In this document: positions 12,101 through 24,100 of the stretch, one piece after another
How the letters are laid out: each line of letters opens with the position of its first letter
Position numbering within the stretch: position 1 is the stretch's first letter
Source of the DNA: Elysia marginata
Lineage: Eukaryota; Mollusca; Gastropoda; Plakobranchidae
Assembly: GCA_019649035.1 (NCBI GenBank)
Contig: BMAT01009862.1
Span: forward strand, 210,137 to 238,315
Length of the DNA stretch: 28,179 nt
Direction: 5' to 3'
Made by a program: the position numbers and the translations under genes
The notes under the pieces: model-generated
What the model was told of the DNA's origin: nothing
Databases searched by the model: none
Seen by the model: the letters and a program-made list of their open reading frames with translations, nothing else

Positions 12101-15100
12101 AAATCTATCAGATTTAAGCGGATTTCAGCTTCCCCCTGCCCCCCCTCAAATTTGGGATTTTAGCTCAATTTTTTTTCTCAATCTCTGTAATTCAACACCT
12201 GGTTGCAAATGACATTTTTGCAGTATAATATTAATAACTCTTGTAGGTAGTTGCCATTGCCTATTGTTACTCTATAATTCTATTTGATTCAAAGCTTAAG
12301 AGTCTCATGTTGTGTTCAGCTTTTTTCTTCATTGGTCATTTACAACCCTGAATCAAGTTAATACATTTATTGAGGTTTCAACGTTCACAAAATATGAAGC
12401 ATACCCTCATTTGCACAAAGAGTTAAGCTGCGCTGATGGTCAGTCGAAGAAAACAATTTCATAACGGTAAAATTTGACTTAACTTTTTTGTGGTGCATAT
12501 CGAAAAATTAAGATATTTCTCATCTATTAATACCACAAAATAATTGAACGAATGGCCAGAAGTAAGGAATTTGACTGTAAGACTTTCTTTTAATCTCCTG
12601 TCATATGAGTGACACTAACCCTGATCTCCTAAATGCAATAGCTCTCTGAATAAAACCAGGACACCAACACAATCATTTCCTTGATTCACTTTTAAAGAGC
12701 TTTCCATCTATGTAGATATATCTTTATCTCAAAGTTTTGCAACATTTTGGGGGAATGCTGCAGAAATTTTTCTCTAAGCATTAAAGGTCATTGCACCCCA
12801 CTGCATGTTGAAATATGAAATCACTTTGCCACAAGTAGCTTCAGGTTGGTCGATTATGGTGCAGGTAAAGGCTCTCTTACTATAAGTTCACCCAAATTGG
12901 TTTATTGAGGATTGAGAGCCATGCTCTTGATCTTTTCTTAAGTGAATGGGTTTGTCAGACAAGGTGCATAAATGTTTTTGGAAAAATCGGACAAAGTGTT
13001 TTTTTCTTTTTTTTTCAAATGTAAACAAAAATTGATCAGTGCTTTAAAACATCTTGATGCAGATTCGTTTTTATCCAAACTATGTTGCTCTTTTGCAATC
13101 TTGAAATGAGTTGATATACTAGGATAACAATTTTTGCCCAACCAAGAAATTTACAGTGACAAACTTTCTAAGCTATCTCTGTATGTCAATAAATGAGATA
13201 AAGCTTAGTTTTAGAATGTTCATTTACTTAGTTTATGTTTAATTCTTAGATATTTCAAGTTAACATTGCATACTTAATAATGTAAATTATCTTTTGTACA
13301 ATCTCTAATAACAAAACTGCTTTTTTGAATTCTAAAGACAAGCCCGAAAGAGGCAGTAAATCAAATTACTTATGCAGTATATATACTTACAACTTTCTGC
13401 ATTTCATAGCGAGAGGCCATCCTAAGCAAAGAGCTGGCAAGGGTAAAAATTCCAACTAGAGAGTTTTCCTTCTCTAGCAAAATCTGGCTACCTCACAATT
13501 GGATTGTTTATCAGCGTGATCAGTATGGAAGGTCAGAGATCATACCTACCATCATCAAAGATTCTCAGGCCCCTAAAGGAAACAGCAATTCTGCCGGACA
13601 GGTATTCAAGAATTTTTACTACGGTACTTTAAAATGCAATAGTGTTGTCGACTTGTGGAAGTTTCTTTTATAAAAATTATGTTTGATGACATCAGAATCA
13701 TGGTTTAGAACAGGTCTTGTTTTCTAAAGTTGGATAAGTTTGCTGTGAGAAGTTTTGAACAAACAGACAGTTTATTTTTCTTTTTTAAATTTTTTTAAAA
13801 ACTCATGAGCAATATTTAAGTAACTAATACATTATTACACTCCTAACTTCAACAGAGTCAACTAGATATTAAAATAGTGTTTTTTGTTCTTTGCATTGTC
13901 CTTAGCTGTATTTTTTTAAAATCATGTTTCATCATTATTTTTATTCCTCTTCTTGTTCTTGTTCTTCTTGTTCTTATCTCATTATTTTTATTACTATTAT
14001 TATTACTGATTACACCCTAAAAATTAAATCGGTAAAAAACAGCAAAAATGAAAATTAATACTATTAGTCTTTAGGTTTAAACTGCACTTATTTGTGAAGC
14101 CCCCCTTTTCTAAAAAAAAAAATTAAAACCGCAAGAAAAAAAAACCACTAAAAAGAGACATAGTTCAAAGAATTAGAAATTATACCTGAAGTTCTTTAAA
14201 AATTTACAAAAATCTGGACCAACTTTAAAATGAGCAAAGGTCATACTACGCAAGCAATGAAGGGCGATGCAAATGTGAAGCCTAGCAGGCTGTAAAAGGT
14301 AGAAGGCAATACAATACAGAAAGGGTTAAGATTTTCTTTTGCCCCTGTATTAGGCTGAGATACTATGAGTGCTCAAAATATTTTATTCATATAGTAAATA
14401 AAACTTTTTTCCTAATAACTTTTTCTTGGCACAGAGCACTGTCTACTATTGGGCTGAAAGGAGTGTGAAAAGAATGACCAGCACTAGATATCCCTTCTGG
14501 AGATGGTGGAACTTCTTGCAAAGGGCTTGGGCAAACACATGGAATGTCATTTACTTACTAGGGGTAAGGGTTTATCCAAAAATTTGCTTTAGTAGCCTTT
14601 TAATGTCAAGCATAAGGCTTTTAATTAATGGCTGTTGACATATGATCAAGTAATACAATCATTTTTTATTCGAAGTTCCTTTGACATGAGAGATGGGCAT
14701 TTGTGTGGCGTCATGGTCTAGTGGTAGATGCTTGGCTTTTGGACCAAGAGGTCTGAGGTTCGAGTCCTGCTTTCGGCAGGTCGATGTTTAGTCCTTAAGA
14801 AAGGCTATTTACACACATTTCTTCGCCGCACTCATGCGTTAAAGGAGTACCCGTATATAGGCAGTGAAAGATCTTGTCAGTGTGCTAGATCGATGCGCCT
14901 TATTAGCTGCTCCTCTGTGAGTTCAGAAGGTGATTTGGTTGGTATTGGCCTTTCGGGGAACCCATGTAAAGCGCTTAGAGCACATTAGTGGATTAGGTGC
15001 TCTTTACTTTTTTTTTTACTTTAGAACTCCATGATAGAATGGAAATAACCAAAGCTAGAAAAAAATGTATAAAAGTATGATAGATAGTCAGACAAAAGAC

Positions 15101-18100
15101 TTAAGGTGGATTATAAGCATGTCGTGAGCAGCTCGAAACCGTTTACATGAAAATAAACTATGCATGGCCATGAAAAAGTAGCAGGTATTTCAGGTTCTAC
15201 TATCTTAAAGCTAGTAAAGGCCTGTAGTATTTTTGTGTGAAAACTTGCTCAATTCTAGTCTCATTGTTCTACCTTAACCTATGCCTATTTTTTGCTTGAT
15301 AATGTGTGAGAAGGTTAACATATCTCTTAATTGAACTATATGGACCATTGAACCATAATTTGTGTATAATTGATAAGACATTCTTAGTTATAGTATGGGA
15401 GGCTACCACGGTAAATCAGACACAAGACATAATTTTTATCTATAAAATTTTAAACATTTGTTTAAACTGTATTCGAGGCCCGTGAAGAGGTTAAAAAATA
15501 TTAAAACTGTAACTTATCTTTGTTCTAAGGTATTCCATTTCAAAGCCAATAAAATTTTTTTATCACTTAGCCGCCAATTATTCTATTCAAAGGGGTCCAA
15601 CTCAAAATTAGTCATAGCTATTGGTGCTTGATTTTAGCTTTTTGCCTCACATATATGTCTAGTATCCAGGGCAAATGAGTCAGAAATTGGAAATTCTTTT
15701 CTTATTTGAGAAAAAGCCTTTTAACCCTTCGAGTGTGGATTTTTTTTTTTGGTTTTCTCCAAAAATTATTAGTGAAAGATACAAGGTCATAAAAAAACTA
15801 TAATTAGAAATTTATAAAGCTGTCTATTATAAATCTTATATCAAACAAAAAGTAATATTAAGGGATTTAAGAAAATGTAAAATTGGTTTGAAAGAATTGG
15901 ACAGTTCATGAACAATATTGATTCTAACATGACATTAAAAATAACTTTATCAAAACCACCTTGAAAAAAAGTAAAACAATAATGTTCTCTTTGTTTAGAT
16001 TTTGGTTCCATGGTGTAGCCGTCTGGGCCTGAGGGCACTACTGTGGCCATCTGCCTTCACACCTGACCTTGAACTGTCACAAGTTGATGTGAGTTTAGCA
16101 AAGATTTTAAATATATCCTTTTCAAAGTTTATATTTTCCGAATAATTGCTCTTTAGAAGTATAGGGACTCTGACTTTCAAGATTAAAATTTGTATTTTTA
16201 ATTCATTTCCTTGTTTTTTACAGTTACAATATGAGCAATACAGTTATGGTTGTTCCTTACATCAAAAGATGAATATTTTTTAGGTGGTTGTAAAGTCATA
16301 CACTACTCATTTGCAAACACCTGAATTACAGTGGCACTTATTCTTGTCCCAAAGTTAGATAGTAACCTATTGGTTCTTTGTAATCAGATATAATAAAGTT
16401 TTTGTTAAGAAAAAAAACAACTTTTCTTCAGCAAATCTATGAAAATTAAATTTGCATATGTAAACAAGTATTAGAGACTTTCCTTTTCTCATCATTTCTT
16501 CTTTTCTTAGATGCATTAAGGTTTTATTTTATTTCATGTTATTCAATTCAGGGATCTTTCTACCCAAGAATGTCATCTCACACTCACTCGTTGGTATCAA
16601 GACTGAGAGCTCTGTGGGCTAATGTTGCCAGCTCAAGGGCAGCATTTGAAGCAGCCCCAGATACTGGTAAAACTATGGAAAAGAAAATAATAAACAGATG
16701 AATTACTTCTTTTCATACAAATATAAAAAAAAACTTTGACTCAAAAGATGTAACGAAAATAGAATCTTCCATATCATCCCCTTCTTGACACAAAGCTTAA
16801 GTGCTTTTGGATTTAGCTGGGTTTTACCCCCCAAAAGACAAAGACTTTTATACATGGGTCTAGGGTCTACTGCATAGCGAATTTATGCTGTACCATGTTT
16901 GTGATATGAGTCATTAAGAGAAAAATGATTCCGAAGTTTTAAGTGCACATATTGGTTATATTTGAAGAAAAAAAGGTGATTACAGAAAGCAAATAACAAT
17001 GATTGTTTTTTTTGTCCCATCATTTTTTGTTGTTTTTAAAACCCAGGTATTTTAGACATAAATCATATAAGTATATTTTAATGTCCGATTTTTTGTGCTC
17101 ATGTTACAATAGTTATATTAAGATCTCTGTAGCTCATGTTACAATATTCATAATAGGATCTCTGCTGCTCAAGTTAAAAACATGGGCTGTTCTCTGTACA
17201 ATCTTGTCAACTAAAACTTATTTACACACATTTAACATAATTGCGTCAGGTTAGGAAAGCTTAAAGGATTAGGCCATGAACACCAGCAAAATAAGTAAAA
17301 ATGAATTTGGGTACTGATTCTCCAGAAATTAAAAAAAATTTTTTTAAAACAATGCACATAGAACAGGACTGTTTTCTATACATCACCTTCACAAAGACCG
17401 ATCTGCAGCATTTTTTTTACTAATGTCTTGCAACCATTTCAAATTAGTCGAATGTTGGAGATCAAAATTTGAGAAAGCATCTTTTTAAAAAAAATTAAAA
17501 ACATTTATTTTAATTTTTCTCGATATTTTACGTCAATATCAGTCTTAAAATCTGTCCACAAAATTTTGAGAATTGTGATTTTAACATTTCAAAGTTCAGA
17601 AAAAATGCCTTTGTTCAAAATATCAATGCCATGCAATGAAAAAATTGGGACATCCAACTCATTTGCATAGGTTGTGAAACAAATGCAGCAACAATTTTTC
17701 TATCTTCCAGGTTTCTTGGGCAAGAGCATGACCCGTCACTTCAACCGCTTGTGGAACTATGTCCTGAAAGGAGCTGTGGGTAGCGTCATCACTGTTTTGG
17801 TGATGCCCGTGGCTTGTGTAGCGACTTCCACCCTCTCACTATTGGCAGCCGTCCTGTCACCACTTTGGTGAGTGTAATTTAGACTATTGCAAGTTTGGGT
17901 GGAAAGGAAAATGCCTTTTTTTTTCACTGTGTGTGATGAGATGCACAAAAAGTTCATATTATGTGGTAGCAGAGCAAAATTTGTTGCTCATATCATATAA
18001 GGGTGTATGTGCAAAATTGGCGGTTTTGAGTTATTGATACCACCTGATTCCTCATGGCTTGGTGTATCTCATGTCAAACGGCTTGAAAACGCTATTGAAA

Positions 18101-21100
18101 CTGGTTAAGTTATTCGATAAAATTATATTGCCCTATGGTTTGTGTTCATAAAAACAGTTCTCACATAAGGCCCTCTCCTGAAAAATGACAAAATTGCACA
18201 TACACCCTTACATGATAAAGGCGATGAATGGTTCCACAAAGTATGTGACAAGAAATTAAAAATGCATGTGTTTTAATAGCCTATTGAGAGGAAAATAGAA
18301 AAAAACCCAAACAAACAATGCCTTTACAATTTATATATGTACAGGGCTTATTCAATTCTCAGTCTGTCTGACATTGCATATTAACTTATGTCCTGACAGT
18401 AGTTTAAACAAGACCCATAATGAAAAAACAACCAAAAGCTTAAATGCACTGGATGACTTGTATTTAAGGCAAAAAAAAAATTTGAAAAGTAAAACTGGCT
18501 TAAGTTAGGAATGGCATGATTTTTGGGGGTATGCCAAAGTAAAAATTGGCTGTGGCAAATTTATGTGTACCTCTTGTAAGTTCAGCACACGTAATGGTTG
18601 CTCAAAATTGGGCTTGTAGAAGCATTTGCTGAAGAATACAAATCCAGTACATTTACTGTGCAAAGTATTTCTCCGGACCCTTTATTCAAGGCAGAGTCGA
18701 TCAAGGACATATTGACCCTAAAGTGGATCTTGCCATATATAAGTGAATAGGTTATAAGGTCACAAAGTAGAACTACTTCCTTTTTTTTTACTTTGTCACT
18801 TTAAGAAAGAAACATGCACTTAAACCAAAACCATTACCCTCCCCATTTTTGGAAAACATTTTGTTGACTTCTCTCTCTCTTTGATATGTATTTTTGGAAT
18901 TGGGATTTTCCATAGCAGAAGAAAATAATACTTTCCCATTTTTTCCCCTCCTTTTCATTTTGAGCAAATTCTGAAGATCCACAGTTATAATATATGAGTA
19001 TTATAAATGATATCCATATACATGCAAAAGAGAAAATAGAGGATTGATTTTTTTCTTTGTTTATCTGTTACGTATGAGCTTATGCATGTTGCGGTTTTTG
19101 AGATGTGTTTTTGCAGAGCATGTCTTTTTTTCCATAGGGTTCCTGCTGTGACTTTGATAGCTCATTTCTTCTTTTTCTTGGTGTGGGATCTGGACTGCCC
19201 GAGTGAGTTCTTTCTACCTACCTGCATGTACCCTCAGTAAAACAAGTCTTTTTTTTCCTAAGCCTAGACACTGATCAGTCTATAATTAAAATTGGCTGGC
19301 ACATCAATATAGAATGAATTCTTATACTTTTTTCTTGCTTTGCTGTTTGCTTATTTAAAATAGAGATGAGATTGTGTCATGGATATTTTTTTCATTAACT
19401 TTTGAGACAAGATAAATACAATAATATTTACTGAATAGAACTAAATCAACTTTCGTTTTTTTCTAAAGAATTTCAGACAACCATTGAACATCTTTTAACA
19501 AAATTAAGACATTTATTTTCCAGTGATATGAGTTTAACTCTTTCCGTCAAGAATTTTCCAGGAAGCGTTTTTTTTTATGAGACTTGAACTACAACTTTTC
19601 ATCCTAATACCCATTCTTATGCTCACAGGGTAAAACTGCCACCCACTTGCATTCATACCTATGCTATGAGCGTGAATTTGAAAATGTATAAAAAAGTCAA
19701 ACCATTCCAAAAAAAGATCCTCTTTTATCATTTCAAATCTACACTTGCAATATAGGTATGGATGTGAGTTGGAGGTGGCCTATGTTGTGAGGTTGAGAAT
19801 GGACAGTTCCAATTAAATTTTCAGAAAATGTATTGTTAAGAAACATCAATGTGTTTTTGGTTTTTTTTTGCATTTTGACAATGGACTCATTGGACTAGGT
19901 GCAAGACACATATTTTGCGTCTGGGGTGAATGAGTCGGAAGTTTGAATTTATGTTTTTAAGAAAGAGCCAATTAAAGTCTAGTTTTTCTTCTTTTTTTAA
20001 ATACTTCAAATTAACAAAAGTTTTGTAATCTTTTCACAAAATATTGATAATACTATGAAATTTTCAAGGCATGGAAGCTTAGAAAAGTGTCTTTTTAAAA
20101 ACATCAACTTCTTTATAGGTGAATTAAAAAAAATAAAATTTTTCTGGAGCTCTGTATAACTGCCCAGGAAACCCAACGGATATTTAACTAACCAGAGCCT
20201 GTTTATTACTAAGCGCTGTTATCATTGTATAACTGGAGCCAAAAGGATGCAGCTAATAAGGCGGTGCTTTACAGAAAAATCAAGTACCGGTAATGGTAAG
20301 GTGTGGAAAGTTTAGGAAGGGAGTAGAAAGGAAAAATAACCCCCAAAAACTCATTCATAATGTCAGGAGGATGATGTAAAGTTGAATGTGACATTGATAA
20401 TTTACAATTCTCGTTGTTTTTGTTTTCCATGTCTTGTGATCTTTTTTCCCGCGCAGGATCTGGAAAGAATCGCCTATCACTGCTTTGTGAGGCTCTTGTG
20501 TGGAACCTATTACTACAAGGATGCCTGCAGCCCCTGGCCGCATTGCTTGTTGGAACTGTAGTCTGCCCCTTGACAGCAATCATTGGCTTTCTTTGTAAGT
20601 TATACAAAACTCATCTCTGTTTTGTTGTCATGTATCTTCTGTAAACAAAAAGTTACAACTTTTGAATTGAATTTTTTTTTTTTAATCTTAGTATCTGTTC
20701 TTTCTTTTTTTCCATGTTTGTAAAAATAGAGCGTAGAACAAAACAAGTAACATAACTGTAGCTATCAATTTCAAATTAAAGGGTGGCATGATATTATTTT
20801 TATTGCAAAAAAAGTTTATTCATTTCAAACGTCATAGTATCAGCTGTGCACAAACCAAGCTTTTTTTTGCACAATGCAGCTAAGATTGCTGACTCCCCAG
20901 ACCAATTGATTCCCAGCATAAATTTTGTTTTTAGTTTATATTCCATGACCTTTTAATCCTCTTTAAAACTTAGAGAAATGCCGGCATGAACAAAATAGCA
21001 ACATAACAAAATGTTTTAAAAAAAGTTCTGTCAGTTTATAACTGGTTTCATGATCAATTAATATTTCTAATACCCACTGATGACTGCTACCAATGCAGTT

Positions 21101-24100
21101 GATAGCTCTTTTTCCTCCAAACTATGAGTTGAACTGAGAGCTTAATCTTGATTAGCGCAATGCAGTTTAAAAAGAATTGACAAAAAATGTGGAGTTCTGA
21201 TTTTTAAAATTTTACCTTTGTTAACCAGAAATTTGTGATATGAGAGACCTCTATATGTAGGCAGCTTGTATTATCTATTTGGAAGAGAGCTGTGGCTGCC
21301 ATCAAAGCCAACTATTTAAATTTGAATGAAAATTTGTCTCTTCATTATGAAAATCTCAAGCCACTTACTTTTACTGCTTGACTTCAAGGGTCTCAAGGCA
21401 GTATTAGACAGATCAAATTTTTTTTAATTATCGATCCACAAAAGCAAAGACTTCATATAGTTGTGTCTAATATTTTAACAAAAACTACTTCCAAGCAAGA
21501 AACGGCTGCTTTAAAAATTGGTTTATATGGATTATTTGCAACAGGGTAAAAATGGCATTCGCCGTAATTAACCCCGAAACCCTTCACTTTTCTTTTTCAA
21601 ATGATAATAATAATAACCTTTTGTCATTTTTTCATTGTTTATTCCTGCATTAACATGAAAGTCCCCTTGTTTAACTCTAAACTCTCCTATTTCAGTCGCT
21701 GGCTTGAGGTTTTGTCTTCGCCGGGCCTGGGATGTTCTCATGTTCCAGTTGGTCATCAAGTCGAGGGGGCGTGTGCCTTCCAGTAATGGTTTTGTAGCTC
21801 GGAGGATAGCAGGCCCAGGTTTAGCTTCAAACTACTTCTTCCAGGTAACTGGGAGTTTTTTTTACATATTATGTATTGATGAAAGATAACTAATTTGAAA
21901 TATATAGGGTTGAAAAATGATGGAGAATCATTCGTTTTTTAAATAGGTTAACAAGGTACTGTTATGAGAAGCCATTTTTATGTTTTCATCACTACCTACT
22001 CTGAAAGATGAAGATAGATAAAGACCCCTCTTTTGAAAAATATCCTCTCCGAATTAAAAAAAAACAACAACTTTAAACCATGTACTTTCATAGTTAAATA
22101 CCTCAATAACGGCCAGGATTCCACAAAGCTCATTCTGCCATCCTAATGTTATCCTCATCATGTCCACTCAGAAGTTTCCAGTACTGGGACGTCTATCTTT
22201 GTAGTGATCTCACCAAATAAATCATTTCTCTGCTATAGTGTGCAAATTGAGAAAATTAAAACTTTGTACCAAAGAGACAATATATTACATCAACTTTCCT
22301 TGCTTAAATAATAAAACTCTACTATGTACCTCATTGTGTAGAACCATTAAAATATTAGTATGATGGCTCCAAATGGATTGATTGGTGATCTCTTTATATT
22401 CTTTCTTATGGGAAATTTTGAAACTTAATTTTTTAGAGTAAATCCACTATCTCCCAAATGCAATTACTCAGCTCATCACCAAGACATCAAAATTAATTTT
22501 TTTTTCAATGGCTTAAAGGGTTTTGAGTAAAATTTCAAATGGTGTTTATATCTCTAAATGTGAAAATTGTACAACCCGAAACATTAAGTGGGAGCGTTAC
22601 ACAAATACTTTTCTCCCACCAACTGCCAAATTTGATATATGTGTGCCTTTCACTCTCTCTCCGTCTGTTCCACTTTTAATTTATTGAAGGGGTCATGAGC
22701 ACCAGTCTTATTAAGTTGGTTAAAGTCCTTAATAGTTGCTTCAGTATTTTTAATAATTTTTGGACAGTGCTAAGATTAAACTAGGGGTAAGCGATATGGC
22801 AATTGGTAGGGCAGTCAACCCTTCCTGAAGCGTCCCGCGTTTGATCTCCACTAGTCATAGGAAAATTTTATTTGTTCCCCTGTGGCCACCAACACTTAAT
22901 GGGTTGCTGGCTCTCTTAAGACTCGCCAAAAATGAAGTTAGCAAACTGCCTCACTCTGCCATGTGCCTGGTAAAAATAAGGACCCTGTTCCTTGTTCCCT
23001 GATGCTTGTAGTGAGTATGGGAAACTCTCCTTTTTAGGATTTTGAAAAAAAAAAGAATGCATGATTACAAATATTTACAAACAAGAGTTAATTTGATTTT
23101 TTGCATGGAGAGAGAAGCATAAGCATAACCCGACCCCAAACCCCTAACTATCCTTTATACATAATGTTTCTTGCCTGAACGGGTTTTAAACCAGATGTGT
23201 AAAATTCTGAAGGGTTTTTATTTTTATGGACAGTTTGTTTAGCACAGGGGAAAAATAGTAATGAAAGTTCTGTCCATTTCTATTTATTACTAATCAAGTA
23301 TGTACTATCACACATACTCTTAAGTTTGATTAGGGTTTTGTCACATGTGGGTTCTCTAGGCAATATGATAGTTATTCCATCAAAACAGAATCTCATGAGG
23401 GAGGTAGCCCTGAATTCACTTCTTGGCTAGCAGACCCTGAAACCCAACAATGTCAGCAGAACGCCATTGTCAACACTTCTTTGAAGGATCCATGAAATAT
23501 ACTGCTGTCAAATTGCTACCACAATAATATTTCTATGCTTCACCAGATACGTCCTGAGCAGGCTCTTGCTGCAGTGGAGGCCAGGGCTGAACACGATGAG
23601 CTGATGGCTTGGCAAAAGAATGTGATGGCTGTTATTGAGACTCCGAGGGACATGTACAGGTAAGACTAGCACCAGTAACTAATGCATGCAGCTACTATGG
23701 GATTGTTTCAGGACTAACCTGTTTTGTGTGTAAAATTCAAAAGGTCGGCTCACTAGCAAACTCTTCTGTGGGCAAGGTAGTTTATTTGAATAACTCTAGA
23801 GCTAAATCTATGCCTAACAATTCACCACTGCCTAAGGGAAACTACTCTTAAAGAATTTTTCTAAGTTCATGGAACAGTCCTACAGTACCCTTTGTCAATT
23901 CAAGCTCTATTAACTCCTTAACCGATGCTGGACACTCCTAACATCCATCATTTTTGTAAAATACCTGATAGCGGACTTCCCAGTACCAAATGCTTATATT
24001 CTTTTATTATGTTGTTTTGTTCTAAAGAAGTTTAGACTGACCAGAATATTTAAACAAGGGGGAAAACCTATGGATAACAATGAAAAAAAAACCATGGCCA

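Noticed and set aside
14706-14777. Functional tRNA gene
   Set aside because: The anticodon loop has 8 bases and the head is fused to a SINE body.
20269-20607. 112-codon minus-strand ORF
   Set aside because: It is the antisense shadow of exon 22 plus adjoining intron.
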